A stretch of 5,953 nucleotides of DNA from Opitutales bacterium. GTDB taxonomy: Bacteria > Verrucomicrobiota > Verrucomicrobiia > Opitutales > Opitutaceae. A model generated the notes under the pieces. The model saw only the letters and a list, made by a program, of their open reading frames with translations, was not told where the DNA came from and did no database searches. This document shows, one piece after another, positions 1 to 5,953 of this stretch. The first letter of the stretch is position 1. Every line of letters starts with the position of its first letter. The stretch spans positions 1 to 5,953 of the forward strand of contig JAJFLS010000221.1 of the NCBI GenBank assembly GCA_021772595.1. Direction: 5' to 3'. A program made the translations under genes and the position numbers.

Positions 1-2339
1 CCTCTATCCAGGGCACGATGGGGCGCGTAAATTTCACCACAACCGATCCGAATTTGAAGAGGTACGATACCATCGGTTCCATTACATTGGCTGGCCATGG
101 GCGACTTGCTGGATATGTAGCTCCGACCATTAACAATCAAAACATTTTTGATAATGAGAATAAGTCGCTGTATGGCATGTGGAATTTTGTAGAACATGAT
201 TTCGACGTTCAGAATTTCTCGATCGAGCAAACCTTTTGGGAGGGCAAGGCTGGAATAGAGTTGGCTTACGACAAGCAGTCTTACGAAAATATTTCTCGAC
301 TGCCTTTCGATTCGAGCAAGTTCATTAACAATAAGGCCAACGACCTGTGGGTAAATTTGAATTCGCATTTGGCGAACGGCGAGCCCAATCCCAATTTGGG
401 TAGGATTGCTATCAGGCAGCGCGGCGTTTCCACCGATCTTCAGCCAGTGGATCGCGAAGCGAAAAGAGCAACCGCTTTTTACGAGTTGGATTTTACAAAA
501 TCCGAGAGAGCTAACTGGTTGGGCAAACACGTTTTCACTGGAATGATGAACGAGCAGAGCATCGAGACGTACACCCAGAAGAATAGAATGATTTGGGATA
601 ACCCTGGTAGCGTAGTTCCGACTGGCAGGCCCGATATTAAAGAGGCTATAAATCACCGCCAACTAGCTAGCCGCCGGCTGCTCAACACCATCCATTATGT
701 CAGCGATTCATTGCTCGTTCCTTCTATCCAAAGTATCGATGATGTGCGAATACCGGATATTATGACGTCACCGATTGCCCAAATTGGCGACACGTATAAA
801 TTCGCCTACAATGTCGGATTTAACCCAACCTTCAACCCAGATGGAACAAGAGGCTGGGTGGGCGATTTCGATGTAATGAATGTGGCTTGGCGGGCTGAGC
901 GCGATCGCGAGGTGGTCGACTCCAGGGCCTTCAGCTGGCAAAGCCACTTCCTTAATGGAAATGTAGTTGGCTTGCTTGGCTGGCGGAGCGACTCGACGGA
1001 TAGTTTCGAGCAACAGGGAACTGACGTCCTCCGAAACTCCGTGGTGGATGAACTTGGAAGGCTTACCGGGTTCGATGACCAGGGCAATCCCCCGCTTGAC
1101 CTCAATGGAAATCAAGAGTCAGGATACGCGGATCTGAATAGCGAACCCACTGATGTGGTTGAAGGAAGCACGATTACGAAAAGTGTAGTCGCCCATATCC
1201 CTATGGATATACCCGGCGTGGAAATAAGCGTGCACTACAGTGACTCGGAGAATTTCCAGCCCACAGGCATTCGTAGAGATGCGTTAAATAGGAGATTGCC
1301 AAGTCCCACAGGCACTTCGCAGGATTACGGGGTTACCTTCGAGTTTTTCGATCGCAGACTTTCGGCGAGCTTAAACTGGTTCAAGATGGAGAGCGCGTTC
1401 GTGTCCGCGTCTGGAGATGTGGGAAGCGCGGTGGATGGTGGCGCTTCTTACGTGGCTCAAAGTATCGGGAGCAATTACAACAACGCCCGCTTGGAGGGAG
1501 TGCTAGTTGAGGATGTAATTATACAAGATGATGTGTTTCCAACCTATCAAGCTATATTTGACGCGATCAATGATACAATACCCCCCGAGCTTCGGGATCT
1601 TTTCGATTCCCGTCCCAGTCCAGACGGAACTGAATGGCTGTCGGAAAGAGTTGCCAATGGCGCCACCACAAAATCATTTGAATCTTCTGGTTTTGAATTA
1701 GAGATCGCCGGGGCCATAACCCCAAATTGGAATGTATTTTTCAATGCATCCCGGCAGGAATCGATTCAATCGGATATAGCCCCAGTAGCCTCAGATCTCG
1801 CGCAACAATTATTCGCTCGAGGAACGGCGAATAAATTATTCAATGAAGTTCAGGCTCCGTTGATCAACAGCCCACTGACAATGGAAGAAAGATTCATAAC
1901 AACGTTTCTTACTCCGCTAGCTGCAGCTCAAACAAAAGAAGGGACCGTTTCCCAGGAAATGCGCAAATGGAGAGCGAATCTAGTTACCACCTATCGATTC
2001 GAAGAGGGTTCCCCGTTAAAGGGATTTGGCATAGGCGCTGGACTTAGATGGCAAGACAAGATCGCTACAGGCTACCCGCTTTTGCCTGGAGGTGATGGGC
2101 TCCAACTACCGGATCTCGACAATGCGTTCTGGGGGCCGGATGAGTTCAACGGGGATCTCTGGTTCAATTACTCGCGTCCGTTACGGAACAATGTGGTTTG
2201 GAAAATCCAGCTGAATATGCGAAATGCGATAGGGAGTAGCGACCGAATTCCTGTAATTACTAATCCGGACGGAGAATTAGTGGTCACCCGCAATCCACTT
2301 CCTCGGGAAATGTTTTTAACCAATACAATCAGTTTCTAG
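1..2339 (+). CDS. TonB-dependent outer-membrane receptor, C-terminal barrel portion (5' end outside window)
   Basis: This is the C-terminal part of a large TonB-dependent receptor, a 22-strand outer-membrane barrel that imports bulky nutrients with TonB/ExbBD energy. The frame is open to the left edge (first full codon at base 3), so the ATG at 18 is an internal methionine and not the start. About 778 residues are visible, stopping at TAG 2337-2339. Signal peptide, TonB box and plug are missing, so most of what is seen is barrel. Landmarks, counting from base 3: EPNPNLGR near 127-134, HVFTG near 176, an SVVAHIPMDIPG strand in the middle, FELEIAGAITPNWNVFF further on, and the final block from WRANL (656) through LRWQD, NYSRPL, QLN.RN and TNPDG to FLTNTISF. 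The terminal aromatic residue is typical of proteins assembled by BAM. Such receptors in Verrucomicrobiota are usually over 1,000 residues, so perhaps a third is missing. The ligand is unknown. It is a paralogue of the receptor at the right edge. Confidence 0.9.
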   Translation, partial: SIQGTMGRVNFTTTDPNLKRYDTIGSITLAGHGRLAGYVAPTINNQNIFDNENKSLYGMWNFVEHDFDVQNFSIEQTFWEGKAGIELAYDKQSYENISRLPFDSSKFINNKANDLWVNLNSHLANGEPNPNLGRIAIRQRGVSTDLQPVDREAKRATAFYELDFTKSERANWLGKHVFTGMMNEQSIETYTQKNRMIWDNPGSVVPTGRPDIKEAINHRQLASRRLLNTIHYVSDSLLVPSIQSIDDVRIPDIMTSPIAQIGDTYKFAYNVGFNPTFNPDGTRGWVGDFDVMNVAWRAERDREVVDSRAFSWQSHFLNGNVVGLLGWRSDSTDSFEQQGTDVLRNSVVDELGRLTGFDDQGNPPLDLNGNQESGYADLNSEPTDVVEGSTITKSVVAHIPMDIPGVEISVHYSDSENFQPTGIRRDALNRRLPSPTGTSQDYGVTFEFFDRRLSASLNWFKMESAFVSASGDVGSAVDGGASYVAQSIGSNYNNARLEGVLVEDVIIQDDVFPTYQAIFDAINDTIPPELRDLFDSRPSPDGTEWLSERVANGATTKSFESSGFELEIAGAITPNWNVFFNASRQESIQSDIAPVASDLAQQLFARGTANKLFNEVQAPLINSPLTMEERFITTFLTPLAAAQTKEGTVSQEMRKWRANLVTTYRFEEGSPLKGFGIGAGLRWQDKIATGYPLLPGGDGLQLPDLDNAFWGPDEFNGDLWFNYSRPLRNNVVWKIQLNMRNAIGSSDRIPVITNPDGELVVTRNPLPREMFLTNTISF

Positions 2340-2375
2340 AGCTCGGTTGTTTTACTTTCCCAATTAGAACAATTA

Positions 2376-2404
2376 GCGGTAGGGGGAATTCCCCTGCCGC
2401 TTTC
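2376..2404 (+). terminator. Probable intrinsic terminator of receptor 1
   Basis: A 10-bp stem (2376-2385 with 2391-2400, one G-U wobble at 2380/2396) closes a 5-base loop, GAATT. It is followed by a short TTTC run and lies 37 bases after the receptor 1 stop codon. Read on the + strand it resembles a rho-independent terminator, although the T-tract is short. On the - strand the wobble becomes a C-A mismatch and the T-tract is absent, so it is less convincing as the oxidoreductase terminator. Confidence 0.6.
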
Positions 2405-2604
2405 TGCGGTGAAGAGAGCCACGCAAGCCAATCAATAGCGGGTGTTGGGCCAATTTTTCATCAAGACTCGAGGCGGTTATGGCGTATTCGTGGATCAATA
2501 TATTCATTGAGTTTCGTGGGAATAATTCACGAACATGGGTGAGCGTCATGGATATACATATACAGAGAAAGATATTCAAATAATTCAGGCTTATTAGACA
2601 CTCT
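2405..2604. other. Intergenic gap between convergent genes, no gene seen
   Basis: This stretch separates the terminator of receptor 1 from the stop codon of the oxidoreductase on the opposite strand. I find no convincing gene, RNA gene or terminator for the - strand gene. A TTG-initiated 68-codon - strand frame covers most of it but runs through the terminator hairpin, and it resembles no family I know. The only structure is the TTCGTG repeat patch listed separately. Confidence 0.55.
2487..2533. repeat. Short TTCGTG direct and inverted repeats
   Basis: TTCGTGG occurs at 2487-2493 and again at 2513-2519, followed in each case by an AT-rich stretch ending in ATTCA. The second copy forms a perfect inverted repeat with CACGAA (TTCGTG 2513-2518, 9-base loop, CACGAA 2528-2533). 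It could be a decayed dispersed intergenic repeat, since stretches rich in ATTCGTGG are common between genes in several environmental bacterial phyla, but this is one locus and may be chance. Confidence 0.3.
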
Positions 2605-3939
2605 TTAAGTAACCGCTTTTATTTCCCAGCCTCTACGATAATCGCGAGAGATAAATTTGTTAGCCGCTTTTAGATTGGTGATCCTGAGTGAATTTGCATC
2701 CCAATTAAGGGTTTCCCCTTCAAAACGAAGAGCGATGTTTCCAAGCTGCACTGCCTCTGTGAGCGGTCCGCCATAATCGAATCCATCACTAGGCTGACGA
2801 CCGGATATACAACCATCAACAAAACCGTGGTAATGGTTTTGGTCGTCGGCGACTTCGATACTATCAGCAGGATAGTTTTTCTCCGGGTAGAAGCGGGGCT
2901 TGTCGACATGCGGTAAAACCAGAGTACCTGTTTCGCCAATGAATAGCGACCCGCTTTTCGGAAGTGCAGTTGTAACTGGAACATGAGAACCCGCTTGGGG
3001 TGGCTTGAGACCGCCGTTATACCAGGTGATGCGCAGTTTCTCCTTTTCGGTATATTTCGTACCGGGAAAAAGATAATGTACCGTCGATTGCGCCGGCCAG
3101 ACTTCGTCGTTCATTCCGGTGTGATCGGCCTGGATTTCTAAAGGAGCACCGTCGATTTCCAATGCGGTAAAAACAGGATCAAGTACGTGACAACCAAAAT
3201 CACCCAGCGCACCGCTACCGAAATCTTGAAAATCGCGCCAACCCCAGGGATGATAAATGCGGTCGCCGCCATAAGGGCGCTTCGGAGCTACGCCGAGCCA
3301 GAGATTCCAATCGAGTGTCTTGGGAATCGATGGCGAAACTTTCGGGCGGTCGATAAGACCCGAGCGACCATGACCGGGCGCGTTTACCCAGGAATGGACG
3401 CGCTTCACTTTACCGATCTTGCCTGCCTGGACGGCTCGGACGGCTGTGCGGTAATAAGCGTGAGAATGAATCTGGTTGCCAAGGCGTGTAATCACTTTTG
3501 ACTTCGCCGCCTGGAGAGCCATCTGACGCGCTTCCCACACATTGTGAGTTAGCGGCTTCTGGCAGTAGACGTGTTTGCCCCGCCGCATGGCATCGAGGGC
3601 GATGAAAGCGTGCATGTGGTCCGGAGTCGAAACAGAAACCGCATCGATCTGGTCACCCAACCTATCAAGCATCTCACGGTAATCCTGGAAAACCGGTGCT
3701 TCCGGCTGCAGTTTCTGAACCCTTGTGGTACGGGCGAGATCTACATCGCAAAATGCAACGTGGATAGCGCGGGCATGATCTGCCATTTTGGCTGTGTCCC
3801 CATAGCCTTTTCCGTCCGAGCCGATAGAAGCTAATTGTAATTTTGAATTGAGTTTGCTCCCACGGACAATGGCCGGAGCCACGGCCAGTAAAGAGGCAGA
3901 CGTTTTTAGAAAGGTGCGACGTGTAGTTCCCTTATGCAT
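2605..3939 (-). CDS. Tat-exported Gfo/Idh/MocA-family NAD(P)-dependent oxidoreductase
   Basis: This complete 444-residue protein belongs to the Gfo/Idh/MocA dehydrogenases, which oxidise or reduce sugars, inositols and related compounds with NAD(P). The ATG at 3937-3939 is chosen because it puts a twin-arginine signal at the very N-terminus: TTRRTFLK (5-12), then a hydrophobic stretch to about residue 25, with possible cleavage after APA (21-23). The frame is open further up to a TTG at 4015-4017, but those 26 residues would bury the Tat motif, and neither start has a good Shine-Dalgarno site. The Rossmann fold follows: glycine-rich IGSDGKGYGD (39-48), CDVD (64-67) with acidic residues that probably hold the ribose, STPDHMH (104-110), and CQKPL (126-130), whose Lys128 matches the catalytic lysine of the family EKP motif. 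The C-terminal domain has GNQIHSH (154-160), GDFGCHVLD (246-254), with probable active-site Asp and His, and NHYHGFVDG (368-376). It lies downstream of receptor 2 on the same strand. It probably folds with its cofactor and acts in the periplasm. The substrate is unknown. Confidence 0.9.
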   Translation of the reverse strand: MHKGTTRRTFLKTSASLLAVAPAIVRGSKLNSKLQLASIGSDGKGYGDTAKMADHARAIHVAFCDVDLARTTRVQKLQPEAPVFQDYREMLDRLGDQIDAVSVSTPDHMHAFIALDAMRRGKHVYCQKPLTHNVWEARQMALQAAKSKVITRLGNQIHSHAYYRTAVRAVQAGKIGKVKRVHSWVNAPGHGRSGLIDRPKVSPSIPKTLDWNLWLGVAPKRPYGGDRIYHPWGWRDFQDFGSGALGDFGCHVLDPVFTALEIDGAPLEIQADHTGMNDEVWPAQSTVHYLFPGTKYTEKEKLRITWYNGGLKPPQAGSHVPVTTALPKSGSLFIGETGTLVLPHVDKPRFYPEKNYPADSIEVADDQNHYHGFVDGCISGRQPSDGFDYGGPLTEAVQLGNIALRFEGETLNWDANSLRITNLKAANKFISRDYRRGWEIKAVT

Positions 3940-3960
3940 TTTAGGAATATGTTGAGTTCG

Positions 3961-3979
3961 AGTTGTAATTGAAACAACT
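3961..3979. promoter_or_regulatory. AGTTGT/ACAACT dyad just upstream of the oxidoreductase start
   Basis: A perfect 6-bp inverted repeat (3961-3966 and 3974-3979) is separated by 7 bases and ends 21 bases before the chosen ATG on the - strand. Its position fits a repressor operator or a small leader hairpin that affects translation. The regulator is not identifiable, and a dyad this short can arise by chance. Confidence 0.25.
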
Positions 3980-4060
3980 AGCTTTTTTGGGATTTTCTGG
4001 GGCCGAAGAATAATCAAGGTCTATAATGCAAACCCCGCGTGTATTAAAAAGACAATAGGT

Positions 4061-4076
4061 TTTGAAATAGATCAAA
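4061..4076. promoter_or_regulatory. Possible CRP/FNR-type operator upstream of the oxidoreductase
   Basis: TTTGA (4061-4065) and TCAAA (4072-4076) form a dyad with a 6-base spacer, the geometry used by CRP/FNR-family regulators. The core at 4062-4075 matches 9 of the 10 specified bases of the classical FNR site TTGAT-N4-ATCAA. It lies about 120 bases upstream of the oxidoreductase ATG in AT-rich DNA. No such regulator is seen in the window, so the assignment rests on sequence resemblance alone. Confidence 0.25.
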
Positions 4077-4113
4077 TATTTATTTAAGGGTGACAAAATT
4101 AATCACAACCTAA

Positions 4114-4147
4114 CTGATCTGCTCCCCTAAAGCGGGGAGCAGGTCAG
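4114..4147. repeat. Strong 14-bp stem hairpin in the gap after receptor 2
   Basis: Arms 4114-4127 and 4134-4147 pair over 14 bp with a single non-Watson-Crick position (4118/4143: U-G on the + strand, C-A on the - strand) and a 6-base loop. No T-tract follows on either strand, so it is not a canonical intrinsic terminator. It could protect the 3' end of receptor 2 mRNA, attenuate read-through into the oxidoreductase, or be a dispersed palindromic repeat. Confidence 0.5.
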
Positions 4148-4180
4148 CGCATCCTTACCATTTGAGACCTAACCATTCCC

Positions 4181-4206
4181 AAAATCTCGATCGATCAACT
4201 CGAGAT
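4181..4206 (-). terminator. Possible weak terminator of receptor 2
   Basis: On the - strand, four bases after the TAA stop, a 7-bp perfect stem (ATCTCGA with TCGAGAT, 4200-4206 with 4184-4190) closes a 9-base loop and runs into TTTT (4184-4181). The placement is right for a rho-independent terminator, but the stem is short and only moderately GC-rich, so some read-through is likely. Confidence 0.4.
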
Positions 4207-4210
4207 ACTG

Positions 4211-5953
4211 TTAGAAACTAAACGTATTTGTCAGAAAAACTTCTTTCGGATTAGGATTGCGCGTGATCGCTGCGCGTCCATCCGGATTGGTCACGACGGC
4301 AATCATATCATCATCGCCAATCAGGTTGCGAACGTTCAGCTGCACTTTCCAATCGATTTTTTCGTTCATCAAGGGTCTGCTGTAGTTCACCCAGAAATCT
4401 CCATTGAGTTGGTCCGAGCCAAAGAATGGTTGGCTGAGATCCGGAACCTGGACCCCATCTGAGTTTATGCTCAATCGATAGCCTGTAGCAATTTCGTCCT
4501 GCCAGCGCAGAGCGCCACCAACGCCCACTCCTTTTAAAACCCCATTGTCGAAGTTGTAGGTAGTTGCTAGATTCGCCCGCCATCTACGCTGCTCTGCGGA
4601 AACAGTTCCCTCCTTTGTCTTGGCACCCGCCAGAGGGACGAGGTTATTATTAATCAACTGCTGCCCCCAGGTGATCGTGCTGCCGACCGATGGCGATTGG
4701 GTCAAATTGATCATTCCGTTAGCCGTGGCCTTCGCAATAACTTCATTCACAAGCTCGAAGGCCGGAGTCGCCACATTCGTCAGTACGGTTTCCTGTTCCG
4801 CAAGGTTGAAATAGACATTCCAATTTTCAGTGATTGCGCCAGTGACCTCCAATTCGAATCCCTCCGACTTGAAATCCTGGGTAGCCGTCAAACCTTGAAT
4901 ACTAGAACTGGTGAAACCTTCTATATTATTTGCGTTATAGTCCACCTCATAGGCTGCCCAAACGTCAGGCGGAACCAGCGCTTCGACCGCGGAGTAGAAT
5001 TCCGGCCACGTGTCAAAGAGTCCATCGGTTGCCTCCGCAGCGGTTAGCCCTCCTCTCAAATCCGCATCGCGTCGATAAAAACCTGTAGAGACACCGACGA
5101 TGTAGCCTACGCCCCCGCTCTCGCCGCCAATGGAAGTGGTAGCAAAATTGTTCACCGTTTCGAACCAATTAAATCGAGCCGAAAGCCGACGCTCCAGGAA
5201 GCTCAAGGTAAATCCATAGTCCTTGGTTTCCCCGACGGGATTGGCTATCAACTGATTCTGGGCGTCCCTACGTATGCCAGCCGGCTCGAAATTCTCAGAC
5301 TCGTTATAATGAACGGAAATCTCCGTGCCTCCTGGAAGATCGAGTGGCAGATGGGCAACCACGCTTTTAGTCAGAGTGTCCTCTTCCACAACGGTCGAAG
5401 GATCTGATCGCAACGCGAATCCCGCCGGGTCGAGCTCGCCGCTTGGAAGACGCAGTGTGGGATTTAGTCCCACTCGCTCGAAATTATTCGCCTCATCGCG
5501 GCGCCAACCGAGCAAGCCGACCACATGGCCATCAAAAAAATAGCTCTGCCAACTGGCTGCTTGGGATTCAATTTCCCGCAAGGCGCGATTTCCATTCCAA
5601 AGTGTTTCTTCGGTAATAAACTCGTTTATAAATCCAACACTCCCATCGCCATTGATGACGGGCGGTCTCGTATTGTAATGCGTTTTATAGACTTCGCCTA
5701 CCTTGGGAAATCCAGCGTCGATATAGTTACTGATGCGAACATCGCCGAAATTCTGGATCGATGGATCTAGCAGAGATTCCGTAACATAGTAAATCGATGG
5801 TACCAGTATTCGACCCTGACCTTTACTTGAGAATAAGATATCCGAGACGTCTGTGGCAGAGGACGCGTCTCCCCAAGTAAGTTGATGATTCCGGATATCC
5901 GTATCGATCTCCTGCTCATTATAAAGACCCGTAAATACGTGTCGGCCTACATG
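4211..5953 (-). CDS. TonB-dependent outer-membrane receptor, C-terminal barrel portion (5' end outside window)
   Basis: This is a second TonB-dependent receptor, read leftwards, stopping at TAA 4211-4213. The frame stays open to the right edge with no stop and no upstream ATG, GTG or TTG, so the first possible in-window start (TTG at 5579-5581) is internal and the gene begins beyond 5953. 580 residues are visible, roughly the last half of a receptor of this type, and all appear to be barrel. Counting from the edge, it opens with HVGRHVFTG (1-9). Later come SVVAHLPLDLPG, FELEVTGAITENWNVYF, WRANL (458), LRWQD, NYSRPL, QLNVRN, TNPDG and the terminal FLTNTFSF (573-580). The order of motifs matches receptor 1 throughout, while the segments between them differ in sequence and length, as expected for surface loops that decide ligand choice. 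It is upstream of and co-directional with the oxidoreductase, so the two may be partly co-expressed. The ligand is unknown. Confidence 0.9.
   Translation of the reverse strand, partial: HVGRHVFTGLYNEQEIDTDIRNHQLTWGDASSATDVSDILFSSKGQGRILVPSIYYVTESLLDPSIQNFGDVRISNYIDAGFPKVGEVYKTHYNTRPPVINGDGSVGFINEFITEETLWNGNRALREIESQAASWQSYFFDGHVVGLLGWRRDEANNFERVGLNPTLRLPSGELDPAGFALRSDPSTVVEEDTLTKSVVAHLPLDLPGGTEISVHYNESENFEPAGIRRDAQNQLIANPVGETKDYGFTLSFLERRLSARFNWFETVNNFATTSIGGESGGVGYIVGVSTGFYRRDADLRGGLTAAEATDGLFDTWPEFYSAVEALVPPDVWAAYEVDYNANNIEGFTSSSIQGLTATQDFKSEGFELEVTGAITENWNVYFNLAEQETVLTNVATPAFELVNEVIAKATANGMINLTQSPSVGSTITWGQQLINNNLVPLAGAKTKEGTVSAEQRRWRANLATTYNFDNGVLKGVGVGGALRWQDEIATGYRLSINSDGVQVPDLSQPFFGSDQLNGDFWVNYSRPLMNEKIDWKVQLNVRNLIGDDDMIAVVTNPDGRAAITRNPNPKEVFLTNTFSF

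Larger units (their letters stand above)
3940..4210. other. Dyad-rich intergenic region between receptor 2 and the oxidoreductase
   Basis: This 271-bp gap separates two co-directional - strand genes. In - strand order it holds a small hairpin with four T just after the receptor 2 stop, a strong 14-bp stem hairpin, an AT-rich stretch with an FNR/CRP-like dyad, and an AGTTGT/ACAACT dyad close to the oxidoreductase start. I see no coding sequence and no well-spaced -35/-10 pair. The spacing and hairpins suggest that the oxidoreductase has its own promoter or is only partly co-transcribed with the receptor. Confidence 0.55.

Noticed and set aside
768..1115. 115-codon - strand frame inside receptor 1, and a second - strand frame at 806-1105
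   Set aside because: Both overlap a well-supported receptor barrel and have no recognisable domain. They are antisense shadows.
2373..2579. 68-codon - strand open frame downstream of the oxidoreductase
   Set aside because: It starts with TTG, has no ribosome site, runs through the receptor 1 terminator hairpin and shows no recognisable family pattern.
3187..3834. + strand frames of 104 and 87 codons opposite the oxidoreductase
   Set aside because: They lie antisense to the conserved Gfo/Idh/MocA coding sequence, and the translations look random.
2605..3939. Assignment of the oxidoreductase as a GH109 alpha-N-acetylgalactosaminidase
   Set aside because: GH109 enzymes are related, Tat-exported and of similar length, but the CQKPLTH motif fits the general secreted dehydrogenase clade better, so no glycosidase function is claimed.
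4093..4106. GTGA/TCAC half-sites on the - strand as a CRP site
   Set aside because: The spacer is longer than the 6 bases a CRP site needs, so the geometry is wrong.
4697..5047. 116-codon + strand frame opposite receptor 2
   Set aside because: It is antisense to conserved receptor barrel sequence and shows no family motif or ribosome site.

Overview
The window looks like chromosomal DNA from a Gram-negative bacterium, most likely a marine or polysaccharide-degrading member of the Verrucomicrobiota (Opitutia-like). This assignment is an inference from three things: two large TonB-dependent outer-membrane receptors of the type with barrel motifs such as NPNLGR and HVFTG and a C-terminus of the FLTNTxSF kind; a Tat-exported Gfo/Idh/MocA oxidoreductase carrying the CQKPLTH motif; and base composition near half GC. 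No rRNA or other phylogenetic marker is present.

Layout: (1) From the left edge to 2339 on the + strand is the C-terminal barrel portion of a TonB-dependent receptor whose N-terminus (signal peptide and plug) lies outside the window. (2) 2340-2604 is a 265-bp non-coding gap between convergent genes. It holds a terminator-like hairpin for receptor 1 and a short repeat-like patch. (3) 2605-3939 on the - strand is a complete 444-residue Tat-dependent Gfo/Idh/MocA-family oxidoreductase. (4) 3940-4210 is a 271-bp gap with several dyads: two hairpins 3' of receptor 2 and two operator-like palindromes upstream of the oxidoreductase. (5) 4211 to the right edge on the - strand is a second TonB-dependent receptor, also lacking its N-terminus here.

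The two receptors are clear paralogues. They can be aligned from the HVFTG motif to the C-terminus, with about 60% identity by hand over the last 123 residues, and they point towards each other with the oxidoreductase between them. Receptor 2 and the oxidoreductase are co-directional, receptor 2 being upstream. A plausible but unproven reading is a small uptake and processing locus: receptors import oligosaccharides or another nutrient across the outer membrane, and the exported NAD(P)-dependent enzyme modifies a sugar-like compound in the periplasm. No SusD-like lipoprotein, glycoside hydrolase, sulfatase, transporter or regulator is visible, so the substrate cannot be named. I see no CRISPR array, tRNA, rRNA, transposase or clearly novel system. 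The most unusual parts are the convergent receptor paralogues and the dyad-rich gap at 3940-4210.
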